Shown here: positions 23,096-34,846 of the stretch, piece after piece
Numbering within the stretch: position 1 is the first letter of the stretch
Layout: every line of letters starts with the position of its first letter
Notes under the pieces: model-generated
Seen by the model: the letters and a program-made list of their open reading frames with translations, nothing else
Databases searched by the model: none
What the model was told of the DNA's origin: nothing
Program-made: the position numbers and the translations under genes
NCBI RefSeq assembly: GCF_958295425.1
Contig: NC_081136.1
Location: 3,629,311 to 3,693,310 of the forward strand
Direction: 5' to 3'
Length of the DNA stretch: 64,000 nt
Source: Solea solea
Lineage: Eukaryota > Chordata > Actinopteri > Pleuronectiformes > Soleidae

Positions 23096-26000
23096 TATGG
23101 AGCCCCGGACATGACATGAAAATAAATTGTGCCCACGAAATAGCTATAACGTGCGCACAAAATACTAATTAATAATATTATCATTTCTGGACACCTGGGT
23201 AAGCAATTCGAGCGGTGTTGTGTTGTTATTGTCGTACCTGCACCGGTAAAGAAACCTGTCTCTCAATATTCTGTTTAAATGCCACTTGGTAATAATGGTT
23301 CCTTGCAATTACAGGCTTTTCAGAATGTCTTTATAGCTCATTCTCAGCCTAAAAAAAAACTCTATCCCGCTATTTCGGTCCATCGTGTGGCTTTACCCAT
23401 TCTATTGCCTCTACCTTTGACTTTGGAGGAGGTGTGCTCGATTTGCTTACCCAACTGTCCAGGAATGATGATATTATTAATTAATATTTCAGCTTCAGTT
23501 TTGGTGTAATAACAAGAAATCCATGCCCCCCCCCATTTCTCACAATTATGGTTTCTGGTAAAAAAAAAACTTTTGTAACAACTCCTGGACATAGGAGAGA
23601 ACCAGCACCCAAATTGCTCAGTGTACCTGGATGGTCATGTTTTCAAATGAAAACCAAATGAAAGTTGTTTGGGTGAAGCCTTTATGTCGGTGGACGCTGG
23701 AGTAAGTGGATAAATGGTAAGCCTGATGATCCACGTTCTCTTTGGTCAATATCCTCTATGCCTGCTATGTTATCACCATCCTGCCCTGTGTTGCAGCCAT
23801 TTAAAAAGAGCCCAAAATGGTGCCTCTGAAACACACCATCAAGTTAATGAACATGTCAAATAGAATCAAAGTAAGGTTGGAGGGAAACAGAGCACAATCA
23901 CTTAACACACATTAAATGGGTAAAAATTGTTCTCCGGGGGAAGAAATGGTTCCCGTCTCCATTTTCCTGCTGTTTACCCATTCATTTGGAGCAAATTCTG
24001 CAAATTCAATGAACCAGACACTGCACTCACTGCCCAGTGGCGTCAGGGCTCCCACCAAATGGGTTTCACCCAGAGAGAGACAGACTGACAAAGGGGATAC
24101 AGGAGGAATACGGAAGATAAACAGCGAGCCGGCTGTGTGGTGATCCCAAAGGTTGAGATGGAGTCATGAGTCATGAGAGTGTGTTTACTGTACACAGCTC
24201 AACAGACGGCGAGTCAACACAGAGTGGCGCTATCATTTACTGGCACTCTTCTGAGATACGGGGTCAATCAGAAAACCGGTGGTTCGGGTAGTAAGGATGC
24301 CATAAAGACAAGGTTTCTCCTAAAAGCCGGGCAAACAGCCTCTGAACTGCAAATATCACGGAGACGCGGCGAGGACAGAGAGTGGTGTGCAGACAACTTA
24401 CGCCAAACAGGAAACGCAACAGTCTGACAGGAGCCGTCTCGGGGATTTTAAAGCTTGCTCCCCAAATATGTTTCTTTCCAATTAATTTTTCACTGGTTGA
24501 TTGCTCGGGGCTGAAATGCTCATCAGAGTTACACTATCTTGATTTGGCTGGGGTTATTTTTATTTTATTTTTTTCAATTTATAGCACAAATTGTGTTTGG
24601 AATAGAAATCCATGTGCACAACATGGAACGGAGGGCCAATTAAAATACTTCTAAAAGGATTTTTTTCCAGAAATGACTGATGCAGTTAGTCAAAAAATAA
24701 ACTGTGAAACGGTTATTTTAGTGTTTAGAATCTACAAAAAGCATAATGTCATGAGCCATCAGGTTTCAAGTCGCAGCAATATCTCGTAGTTATGATGCAT
24801 TAAGCCTGACCAACACTAGTGGATTTTCAAATTTCACTTCAAAAACACAACAAACTTTGTAACCAATTTTTAATGTTTTAATCCTGAGAACAGCCCAGAC
24901 TAGACGATCCAGTCAAGACTCAGGAACACACACTTCTTCAATCAAACGATTCCAGGGATTTTGATTCTCAGCGTTACTGGCATCACATGGAGGCGGATTG
25001 TCGGTTAATAGCTATTCTGTGCACGATGTTTTGTGCTGAGAAAGGCAAAATACTTGTATCAAACATGTTTAATGCTCAAGATATGAAATTGGGAAGACTC
25101 TAATGCAATGTACACCTCATTAAATCTGTCCCATTCAAATAACACATTACAAGCCATCTCATGGTCGGCCATAATGACACAATCACCTCCCATTTCATCA
25201 TAAAAAAAAGGATGTGTGAGTGTGATTATTCTTCCATGGACATGTTTTTATACTGATTTAAAAAGAACAGGTCCTTTAGTCAATGCAGTAATATTTGACT
25301 GTGTCTGGTGCTCAGGTCCCACAGGGACTGTTAAAAGGGTTGGTCAGTCTGAGTGGACAGACGGGCTCTGCAGTTATCGATCGAAGCTTCTCATAATTAT
25401 TGAGCAGGTCCACAGGTGCTGCCGGGCTGATCGCAGCACGAGCGTGACACAGACGTTGCCCTTTTCTGCTGCCACAACGTGTTTTGTGTGCCGCTTCCAG
25501 AAAAAGGCTCACAGTGCGACTCTGGTCATCCCGGGTTTAAAAAGGATTTATATGTTTGACGTTCCCTAAAATTAAGAGTTGCTGCCAACAGCGGAACAAA
25601 AAAGGACACGATAAAAGGCTACTGTTGTTTTTAACCACAAAAACACAAAGCTCTATTGACGCTTTTTATTGTGGTGGGAATATTCTCGCCAGTTCAGTGA
25701 GTCTAATTGAAGTTAATTGAATTTCATTTGACTGTGACGATTCAATAGCATCGTTCCAGTGGGGAGCATAAAGCTGGAGCAGTCTTTACTGTTTATTTAA
25801 CACTTGTCCCAAGCCAGTTAGGTTCTTCCTTTGTGTTGGTGTAAAATATCAATAGGATTGGCTGATTTGATGCCTCGTGGAGAAGCTTTTGTTGTACGAG
25901 CTCATGGGTGAGTCAGTAGAAGAATAAACTACGACGCAAGTAGAGCTTGTTTGTGTTGTGACGCTGTGTAACATTTGATACGTGTAGTGGGTATAGTACA

Positions 26001-26626
26001 TGCCCTCTAATGGGGGTTGTGTTTACGGGGTTCATGCGATGAGTCAATATGAAGTACATTTTTCTGTGGATGGTAACTTAACGCAGCGTATTCTTATTGT
26101 ATTTGTAGTTTAGAATAGTTTAGTTTGACAAAAATATGGTTGTCTGTTCTCATTTCTTGCATTAAGTTGACACTACCTTCATACATGCTGGGATTACTGT
26201 TGCCTAGCAATGGCTTGCTAATGACTTTACCATTTGAAAGCCAAGCATGTTGTGTTCAAAACTTCCCATGATATTCCTTGTGAAATTGTCAAAATTCCAA
26301 TATTTGATGGTTGTTTTGTTGATTATTCGAATATTCTAAACTTTGGTGCATGACAGCGAGTGAAAGTAACGCAGAGTTCACAGTGTGTTGAGCTCATGGC
26401 AGCTAATGAGATACATTCAAAGAGTCTGGTAAATTTCATCACTTCTGTTAACACACAGGAAGTCCACTCACTTTGTGATAACAGAACCACAAATTGTGTA
26501 GTCATTGGAGTAGAAATATTTGTTTTAATAAAGGCAATCATTGATAAAACATTTGTTTTGTTTCTTTTTTTTAGTCAAAGGAACTGATCGACTCAAGGCA
26601 CCAAAACTCTGCTGCTAACGTGTTAT
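23096..26626. other. Unique sequence, no gene seen
   Basis: About 3.5 kb. Open frames (23279-23592, 23916-24654, 25216-25569) show no recognisable domain and no good pairing of splice sites. One RFX-like site lies at 26199-26210. Several stretches (24400-24530, 25660-25760) are complex unique sequence. Confidence 0.35.
26199..26210. promoter_or_regulatory. RFX-type X-box, one base short of a perfect palindrome
   Basis: GTTGCCTAGCAA is followed by T where a perfect dimer site has C. It is the reverse-complement form of the site at 1121-1133. Confidence 0.35.
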
Positions 26627-27094
26627 GTGGTGTTCATACCGGACGCGACGCACATCTATCGTGTGACACAAAGTCAATGCACAGATGCGTTATTCGCGCC
26701 GGCCGGGCCGAGCGATGCAATTGGCGCACATCAGTGCTACAAAATCACGTCTATTGCAAGTTGCTCAAGTTGAAATATTTCAACAGTTTGCCAAAAATCA
26801 TACGGACACGAAGGCCAATAAGCAGTGAGATTCTCCGAATTATGTCTCCACTAGGAATGTGTGTGGCACTCAGAGCTGTACGACACTTTGTCTGTTGTCT
26901 GCAGAGACGCTTCCAGCTACGCTCCCGAATTTAATGGCGAAACTTGCATTGTGTCCAGCTCTGTATGGTGCTGTGCAAGACAGCGGTTTCTTCTCTGCAG
27001 ACGTTTCCACAACAGAGAGTACAACAATGCTTCGGCACAATGGACGCGATTGGCACGGAGCAACGCGACAAATCGCGTTCGGTGTGAACACAGC
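26627..27094. mobile_element. Non-autonomous DNA transposon with about 23-bp terminal inverted repeats
   Basis: The left end GTGGTGTTCATACCGGACGC (from 26627) and the reverse complement of the right end, GCTGTGTTCACACCGAACGC (from 27094), match at 18 of 23 bases by eye. Inner CpG-rich words (GACGCGACGCAC; CGACAAATCGCG) also face each other. The interior (about 420 bp) has no recognisable transposase; open frames over it (26620-27196, both strands) are incidental. The ends resemble a fish MITE group that I associate with PIF/Harbinger, but target duplications are not clear enough to assign it. Confidence 0.5.
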
Positions 27095-28671
27095 ATTGTA
27101 ATGCAAGTGAAAGAAACTTGATTTACAGTGCTTAAAACACCAAACAACTAAAACAAAAAAAAACCCATCTTGACATGAATGGTCTTCTTTTGTCACATCA
27201 CATCTAGCCTGAGAAAAATAGCTCCAACCTCTTCAACGTTCACTGAGGGGTGGCATTCTTACGGAGTTTGTTTTGTGACGAACAATGGCAGCATCATCCA
27301 CGTTTGTAAGTGGCTGCCTCTTCATTACCAACATTTAAGAAAATGAATCTGAGGAAATCCGTCATTATCACAACTCGCAATCACCAAAACCCTACAGCGG
27401 CTGCAAACTCATCATCTCGGGCAATTTGCATACGCAATTAGTGTGAGCTTCATGGGAAGGAGGTGATTGACAGAAGTGAACTGTTTTGCCTCGTTTGTCT
27501 GATTGAACCCAGTCTGGGGAGGGAAAAAAGTAAAAGGCCGACTTTACAGTTGGTGATTTTCACCTCATCTCTCCCAAGACATTCTGCGATACTACAGCTG
27601 ATAAGTGATCAGAGTACGACCTCGAGACATGCACAGATTTGTCCAAGAGACAAAAACAGAAAACTCCAGGAGAGCTTTGAAGATTTGGCCACCGTATGAA
27701 AAATCACACTGCCTGTTTCACAGAATATCATTTCAAAAGGAGCCACAGAAAGACTGTGGAGGCAGTTTATTTCTGCCCCAGCTCTCATCTTCCTTTCTTT
27801 CTCATTTTTCTCAGCCACTTTCTCAAGGTTATTCATCTTGCCGTGGAGTCAAAAAAAATCAATGGCAAGACTGGGGCTGAGGGTTACAGGCTCGCACCGA
27901 ATCCCGTGCTGTACATGTGGAACGGCCATGTTTCATTATAAATTCAAGGCCAACGTGTTCCCAGGGAGAGAAATTCAGCATGTCAAGGTAATGAGTTAAT
28001 TTAGGAGATAAGGAACAGCAAATGTAATCTCTGAAATGTCTCCCGCAGTAGAATGTCTCCTCAAGCCCCGAGCTTGTCCTATCAAACAGACAGAGGAAGT
28101 AGTCACTCATTATCCTGGTAGTCCATGTCTGGGTTCTCTGTAGAGCTGTAAATAAAGGTAATCATCCACTCAAACTATGGTAAATTTAACCCTGAGGCTC
28201 CATTGCAGAGCCTCTGGTGCGAACGCCACAGCCAGATAGCTTCCAATACTTGAGCTTACGCAGTAAAGAGCAGCAGTCAAGCAGCTTTAGAGAGCACAAC
28301 AGTTCCCACTCACTATCACAGACCCCAGACTACCCAGTATGCCAGCATTATATCAAATTTAAGCAGATGCCTAGTTATTATCCCCAAGTGGGCCGAGTTG
28401 GCCCCATGACGCTGTGGTAATGAGTGTTTTTTCGTCTGACTGGGTGGACATGTTTTGGGAGAAAGGCCTGTGTCTGCCCCCCAAGACGCTTGGCTCGGGA
28501 AACTGAACGGACCTCCACATTTGCATCATCCTCTGTGGGTGTCGCAAACACGACAGACGGTTGCATTTTTCAGGTACAAAAGGGGTTTGTTGGTGATGTA
28601 GTGACCAAAAGCAGTGGAAATTTAGGACACAAGAGCATCATATTAAGTGTCTACCTCAAACTACTTTGAAC
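27095..28671. other. Unique sequence, no gene seen
   Basis: No exon recognised. The stretch at 27380-27470 (GCAATTTGCATACGCAATTA, octamer-like ATTTGCAT) is repeat-free and enhancer-like. Open frames at 27463-28110 and 28217-28669 have no domains. Confidence 0.35.
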
Positions 28672-28906
28672 CAGGGGTGGGGAAAAACATTGATTCTTAG
28701 ATGCATCGCGATTCAGACGTTGACAATTCTGAATTCACGATTCACAAATGTCACAAATTCCAATTAGTTATCGGAATTTGTTGAATTTATTTAATGTTAA
28801 ATAACGTAACATGGACGTTACAAAAAGGCGGAACTGAATGGAGCCGAGATACAGCGGTGCCATTTCACCGACACAGCAATCCCAACATTCAACAACGAAA
28901 GCGGGT

Positions 28907-29014
28907 AAGATAGAAATTATCTGTGATGTTTGGACATCTGTTGCCACCGTATTGTAGGTCAGTATAACTGCGCTCTTTATCACCAAGGACTGGAGGCTAA
29001 TGTGCTCCAAACAG
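28907..29014 (+). pseudogene. hAT transposase fragment (broken)
   Basis: The frame starting AAG at 28907 reads KIEIICDVWTSVATVL, then a TAG stop (28955-28957), then VSITALFITKDWRLMCSKQ. The DVWTS(V/I)AT...ITxxFITxDW...L pattern is a hallmark of the catalytic region of hAT and ZBED-like transposases. In that family the position of the stop carries an ordinary residue, so this is an inactivating change. Only about 36 codons are recognisable; the zinc finger and dimerisation parts are gone. Confidence 0.65.
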
Positions 29015-29152
29015 GTGGGTTACAGCACTATATTTCTTGAGATTTGTTCATTACTTGGCCATCTATGGATGGAGACCCATATTTATTTGTGTCTTCCATT
29101 GTTTCTCTGTCTGAGAAGAGAGGCCACGGATGCAGGTCGAACTACTCTGACA

Positions 29153-29166
29153 GCACCCTCTGCTGG
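29153..29166 (-). promoter_or_regulatory. CTCF-like motif
   Basis: The minus strand reads CCAGCAGAGGGTGC, matching the CTCF core CCASYAGRKGGCRS at 13 of 14 positions (T for C at position 12). It lies inside the hAT fossil, so it may have been spread by that element. Binding is not shown. Confidence 0.35.
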
Positions 29167-29246
29167 ACAACTTGTTGATTCCTGTAAAATGTCTGATGTG
29201 TTTCTAGGCTGAATTATTTTGAATAGATTGAATCGCACTTAAATGG

Positions 29247-29739
29247 TACAGGGTAGCTCAGCACAAGTGATATTTCCACTGGAAGGCAGTCTACATGCGT
29301 ACATGTCTACATTTTACTACCTTGAGTAAATGTAAATTTCAGACAAGTATCTAATAAGTCTTTTGTTTACACCTCTGCCCTCTGGGAGGCGCTACTGAAC
29401 ATTAAAACTCGCACAACTAGACCCCCAAAAAAATCCCCTTTTAACCAAGTGCTACTGTGGAATTAAACCAGTCATTACACAGTCATTTCCTAACCACACT
29501 CCATTTATTTCGCCTCATTGTATTTTTTTCTGTCTGTCGTAGTGGGGTTTATTCTCACCGACTGGTGTCTTTAACTCCTATTTATTCACATCTTTATCTT
29601 TGCACTGCAATTGCATTTTTGTAAACTCTTAAAATGACAAAGTTCTTACTAATTGGCTTTCGCTGTGGCTGCACTGGTTTGCAGTTTTTCCCTCAAGTGA
29701 AAACATTTGTGTCGTTGAAGGTGTTAATAGTATGCATGT
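29247..29739. other. Unique AT-rich sequence, no gene seen
   Basis: Nothing recognised in about 490 bp. Confidence 0.4.
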
Positions 29740-30101
29740 TTATAAGCAGCTGTTAAAAGAAAACAAGGAGAAGAAGAACAAGGCGCCGCAACAGCAAAAG
29801 TAATGAGAGCAGCTTATTAAGATAAACTGGTTGGAACACAGAGAGCGCGCGTACAGTGTTCACACATCACGTCAGCCACAGTACAGTGCTAATGGGTGAG
29901 GAAGAGGAGCGTGTGGGGGAGAGGGGTGGGCTGGCATGACAACCTACAGCAGGCAGGAGACTTGGTTGCCATGGTGACAAACAAGGATGTTTGTATTACA
30001 GGCAAATCTCAGCGGTCGGCAGCGGAGGGCACACATACACATACACACACTGCTCGAGCCGAGTGACGGCATTGTAGAACTGAGGCGAGAGATGAGAAAA
30101 G
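29740..30101 (+). promoter_or_regulatory. Possible promoter / non-coding first exon
   Basis: The region is GC-richer than its surroundings and keeps CpGs (AAGGCGCCGC, GAGCGCGCGTAC, TCAGCGGTCGGCAGCGGAGG). It contains an RFX X-box at 29965-29978 and ends at a good donor (GAGAAAAG|GTGAGG, exon end 30101). No TATA box or long frame is visible. It could be an untranslated first exon or an enhancer. Confidence 0.15.
29965..29978. promoter_or_regulatory. RFX X-box
   Basis: GTTGCCATGGTGAC matches the X-box GTTGCCATGGYAAC form except for one base (G for A at position 12). It sits inside the possible first-exon region. Confidence 0.4.
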
Positions 30102-30808
30102 GTGAGGTGAAGTGGAGGAATGTGTTTTATTCTTCTATTTTGTGAATTGTTATCTTATTACCAGGGCTGAGCCATGGGTGGGAGTGGATGTGGGGGTTCT
30201 ATTTTTTTGTATAATAACCACTAATCAAGGAATCACCGGTTAATCAACATTCTTGCTTTGCTGTAGTAGAGAAACAAATGAAATCATGTTCACAGCAGGG
30301 TCACTGGGACGTTTTAGTGATAGCTGTGATGCAGATTATGGGCCTGTGCATTTATCCTGTTAAAACTGGTGGGAACTGATCAAGGAATGACCGTGAGTGG
30401 CAAAACAACACAGCAACATTTTATGAATGATTCTGTTACCGTCCTGTCATCGCAGATGGGACTTGGCATGCGTACTTCTCATTACCGCAACTGCCTAGAC
30501 CAGGGATCTTCAAGTAAATGTGGTTAAGGGCCATTTTTTACGGAATCATTTGAATATTTGGGCCGAAACATTGTGTCTTCATCAGGCAAAGTGCCTTAAA
30601 ACGTCTTCAGTCAGAAACAAAAACCCATGTTCGCTGCCTTAAGCGAACAATAACGTGGACGTTGTCTATAAATCACCAGCTTGTTACAATGACAAATGGT
30701 TGCACTGCCAGATATTAAAAAGTTGAAGTTATCTTGGGAAAAGTTAGCAGAAGCATTCACTTATTGAACATTTTTTGACAATTCTACAGCCCTAAAATCA
30801 AAAATATT
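30102..30808. other. Unique sequence, no gene seen
   Basis: Nothing recognised apart from repeat-like AT-rich words near 30490-30600 (CAGGGATCTTCAAGTAAATG, GGGCCATTTTTTACGG), which suggest an old repeat. Confidence 0.35.
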
Positions 30809-30916
30809 TCAATAACGATGATGTATTTTCATGATACATCATTGAGCATCATGATATTCAGGCGGCCTGAATGTCATGATGCTCAATGATGTATCATGAA
30901 AATAATTGTTATTGAA
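30809..30916. repeat. Near-perfect palindrome (2 x 40 bp, 1-bp centre)
   Basis: Arms 30824-30863 and 30865-30904 are reverse complements at 39 of 40 positions around a single G at 30864. Beyond them, ATTTCAATAACG on the left and TGTTATTGAA on the right extend the symmetry imperfectly to about 30809-30916. The arms are AT-rich and rich in ATGATG/CATCAT words. It codes for nothing and would form a cruciform or an RNA hairpin. Confidence 0.9.
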
Positions 30917-33900
30917 TTGTTCCATAAACAAAAGATACTTCCCTGAATCATACTGCAGCCTCTCTAAGCGAGAGATGTTACGACTACTCTCATCAGTGCA
31001 TTCAGTTGACAGAGGTGGTGGTGGGGGAGCCACTAAGTTGCTCCCGAGCACATGTTGAAATCACCGTGACACATTTCAAATCCGCCAAGGTCGTTTGTGT
31101 CCCGTGTCAATGGGGGCGGCGCAGGGTGACATTGATTTTAATTGCTTTCTGTATCACTGTCGTGCCGCCGTATAGTAATGCAAACCGCTGGGCGTCACAA
31201 CGCTTTCTTACGAGCCATTTATCTTCTTCCATGAGTTCCCAGAACAGCAGCAGCACCTGTCAACAACTTGATGCTGATTTATACTCCTCCTAAACTTTTG
31301 ATTATTGTCACTCCACAAAAACGGTCAGCTAGTACTGGAGACACAACATCATCCTGATCAATGTGGTAAAAAAAAAAATGTGATCAACTCCTCTGGTCCC
31401 AGGGAGATTAATGTTTTGATTTGAACTGAAACATCTACACTGTGCAGCTAAATATGTAAGTGTTTTCAATTCTTGACATTAGAGGAAAGTATCAAAATAA
31501 TTGAAAAATTAAAAGATATTAGTGCAGTATTCATTCCATATGTGCCTGTGTTGTTTGAGGGGAGTGGAAATAATATGTTGCATTTATATCGATATCTCTT
31601 GCATTTCCTATCCAAACAACATCTAAGTTGGCAGTGCCAACATCGGCGCCTTTATTAGGTTACCTGTCAGGTTTGAAGCCCGTCAAGTGACTTGGTGGAC
31701 AGTTATGCCATTGAGATCCTTGCATTTATAGATCAATAGCTTGACGAAGTGTATCAGTTGTTGTCCTTGTTGTGCTAAAGTCGTCGGGGAATGCAGACAA
31801 AATGCTCTGGAGAAGTGTGAGCTTTACAATGCTGTAAAAAAACACAATTTGCTCTTCTTGATGGGCTCAGAATGCTGTGTGGCACACATGAATGAATCTA
31901 TGAATAAGATCAATTTGCAGAACGGATGCCTCGGGAAAATGTGCCACAAAGTCGGACCAAACAACATCTGAAATTCAGAAGTGCACAAATAGACTTTGGT
32001 GCTACAGACAAAACCCAAATGTGCACAAAGACTTAGGCTTGTCCTCAGAATGGACCAGAACTGCATAGCTAAGATCGTTCTAAGATGGAAACTACCTGGA
32101 TAATGAAAGCAAGGTTGGCCCAAAGACGACATGGCAGTGCATTCTGATGGCTGAGCTGAAAGAGAAGAGTGACTAACATAATAAAACACAACTCTCCTTT
32201 TCTGCCAAAGATGAAACTCAGCATGACACTCGAGTTACAAACATGTCCTGTTGCTCACATTTGATGGATTTGCCTTAGAATTCCTGTGTGTGTTCATCTT
32301 AATTTCTCCCCCCCCAAACAAATGTGCAGCTGTTTTCCTCTTGAATAGGAAGGAAACTGAATAATGGACACCAGTAATTTAGATTCTCGGCTCATCACCA
32401 TGCTGGCACTCACACTGTCAATACAGAGAGGCAAAACCAACAGGGGACCATAGTGGAGCACTTCTAATTTAATCATTTCAGACAAAAAAAAAAAAACAAG
32501 AGCAATGTTAGCCAACAAGACAATTACACAGAAGAGCAGAGTTTGTTACTTGCTACTAGGTCTGTCAAAAATAATAGAATTTCAAATTGGATACAGATAC
32601 CAAGGAAAGTTCTCTTTACCATTTTTGATACCTGGGGGATTTTTAACTTTAGGCAACAAAAGTTGATGGTCAGATAACGCAGTGGTGACTTTATGAACAT
32701 ACTGTATATTTATTGCTGGTCAAATAGTGTTTGTAAACTGCTACAGTTTCAGTCTCATTCACTTTAATCCACTTCGGCCTAGGATTTATGTTATCCAATA
32801 ACTACAGTTTATGTTTTCCTGTTGCAAAACAAACTCCCAATTTGAAACCCTTGGATTTGCGATTTGACCAGCGCCATGATGGTTCTCAGGTGTAACCAGA
32901 TGCTGCTGGACCGGGATTTATGTTGCACAGGATGAGATGTAGAAAATCCTAAGTGTCTGTAGACTCTGCAAGGCAGGGGCGTGCTCCTCCCTGAGTGGTA
33001 GACAGTGGATGGCTGGAGTTGCCCCCTGATGGCTAACAGTTACTTCCTGGGCCTCCCTTTTCAAAACCAGAAGACGTTTTTTTACAGGAAGACCAGGAAG
33101 ACGTCCATTTCTCACATACAGTCTACAGTCTTTCCCTTTGATTGAAGCGACAGAAGACGGCACTGTTGGTATCGATTATGTTGCAAATGAGCACCTAATC
33201 CTGTACATTTTTTTAAATCTGGAATAGTATCCCGATCCCATGGATCTTGCTGACAAATTATTGTGGTTACTACTGACTTTACACAGAAGGTGAGGTCAGT
33301 GCGCCGCAGTTGCATCATGGGAAACTCCCATTTGTCTTCAGGGCTGTGTGGACGTGCACGAGTGTGTTCAGTTACAGTGACTGAAAAAGAAAGGATGTCA
33401 GATTTCTTCTTGCATTATTACATTCATGAAACATTGAATATATGTTCTCCAGGGTTCTCTTTTCCCCCCTCTGCCCTTCAGTAATAATTTATCCACTCTT
33501 TCCTGGGGCAAAGGGGATGTTTCACCCACTATGTACAGGCAAAGCTGGGGGCTCAGGGGGACAGACATGGAGCACACGGGGCAGGGCTCGTGTCCCTTCA
33601 GCGGTACCACACAGCCAGGTGGTATTAATGTCTAATAACTTCCCGCGTACAGCACCTTCAGGCATCAGCAGGAGAAAATGCTACGGGTCGATGACGCGTT
33701 TTTTACCAGCTTTAAGAACGATTCAGGATATTAAAAAATTGTAGGAGGGCAAAAGCAATTTCCTCCTAAAGGGGATTTTAAAATTACAGCTCTCGGACTG
33801 GAGGTAAGTTTTTGCTGTAAAATAATTTTCTCATTCTTGCCGTCACAATGAAACCCCCTTCTTCTTCCCTCCGCAGCCGCCGTCGTCTTATACGTGTTCA

Positions 33901-34169
33901 CTGTAAGATAACACCTTTAATGAAAATCTCTGACAGACTGCTATGACAAAAGGCATGAAATACAATCTCTTAAATACGCTCCGCCCGGGCTATTGTACGT
34001 TCCTGACACACAGTGGTGGATGCACATTTTCTTTTAAATGAATGAATGAAATCCCATATACACTTAGAAAAACAACCCTGAATGAAGTCATTGTCACAGT
34101 AATTTACTTCATTCTGAATTCATTCACTCTGTGTATTTCACTCAGCGCACTGTAGCTGAATTTGCAGAG
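30917..34169. other. Mostly unique sequence, some decayed repeats, no gene seen
   Basis: About 3.2 kb without a convincing exon. 32555-32640 (AGGTCTGTCAAAAATAATAG, GATACCAAGGAAAGTTCTC) resembles a decayed inverted-repeat element. 32930-33160 (CAGTGGATGGCTGGAGTTGC, CCCCTGATGGCT) resembles a common fish repeat. A 26-base interval at 33877-33902 lies between a pyrimidine-rich CCGCAG and a GTAAGA but is too small to credit. Open frames at 31006-31293, 31741-32189 and 33263-33744 have no domains. Confidence 0.35.
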
Positions 34170-34510
34170 TCCTCATTCAACACGGGCTTGTTATTTTTAC
34201 CGGCTCCATTAGACATTGTTCAGGCTGTGGCAGTGATCCTTTTTCCACTCGCTGCCATCGAGCGCCGATTGTTTTGACTGTGGCGACGCTGATAAATATG
34301 TATTTAAACGCGGTGGCAAACAGCTGGAAGAATGAGGGCTTTTGTTGCCGAGCGAACAATGCTTTGGTCTCTGTCTCTCTCTCTCTCTCCTCCGCACAAA
34401 TAAAAACACCCTTTAAGCTTGGTTCTATTGTGAGCCAAAGGTGCGACTTGTGCTTTGGTGAATTCAGCAGCTTTACACCAACGCGATGGAGTTTGAGGCT
34501 GAACATGATC
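34170..34510. promoter_or_regulatory. Candidate conserved non-coding element
   Basis: A repeat-free stretch of high complexity (for example CGAGCGCCGATTGTTTTGAC, SOX-like ATTGTT; CTGATAAATATGTATTTAAA; GAGCGAACAATGC, SOX-like), interrupted by (TC)n at 34372-34390. CpGs are retained. The overlapping open frames on three frames here have no domain, which fits non-coding conservation better than coding. Confidence 0.25.
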
Positions 34511-34529
34511 TGAAAAGCTCTTCACTCAC

Positions 34530-34753
34530 TTCATTCATTCATTTATTCGCTAAATCCCAGCTGACAATAAACCTATGCATGTTTTTGGACAGTGGGAAGG
34601 AAGCTGGAGAACCCCCAAGAAAACCCACACACACACGGAAAGAGCATGCAAACTCCATGCAGAAAGGCCTGTGTTTTCCGACCGGGTGGCAAACCCGGGA
34701 CTTTTTGCTGCAAATCAACAACACCAGTAACCACTACGCCAACCGTGTGGCCC
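34530..34753 (-). mobile_element. tRNA-headed SINE-like repeat, minus strand
   Basis: On the minus strand the head reads GGCCACACGGTTGGCGTAGT and CCCGGGTTTGCCACCCGG (degenerate B box). Then come TTTCTGCATGGAGTTTGCAT, GTTTTCTTGGGGGTTCTCC, TTCCCACTGTCCAAAAACAT and CAGCTGGGATTTAGCG. Same family as 6021-6235. About 220 bp, non-coding. Confidence 0.7.
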
Positions 34754-34846
34754 TTTTTCTTGCTTCTCTGGTGCCAAATGACTGGATTGTGTCGTGTTGA
34801 ACGACGTGCTTATGTTTGAGAGTTTTCTTGAGTTCTGCAAGTCGCC

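Larger units (their letters stand above)
28672..29246 (+). mobile_element. hAT-like transposon fossil
   Basis: It starts CAGGGGTGGGGAAAAACATTG, a CAGGGGTG-type hAT end followed by TGCATCGCGATTCAG. Near 29220-29246, AATAGATTGAATCGCAC mirrors that ATCGCGATTC region in inverted form. A transposase fragment lies inside at 28907-29014. The outermost right end (expected ACCCCTG) is not seen, so the right side is diverged or lost. Only about 575 bp remain of an element that is normally several kb when complete. Confidence 0.6.

Noticed and set aside
31741..32189. Cys-rich short frame (CISCCPCCAKVVGECRQ) as a peptide gene
   Set aside because: No signal peptide, no splice context, overlapping frame on the other strand, and no family match.
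33877..33902. 26-bp interval between CTTCCCTCCGCAG and GTAAGA, as a micro-exon
   Set aside because: Too short to judge; such AG...GT pairs are frequent by chance.
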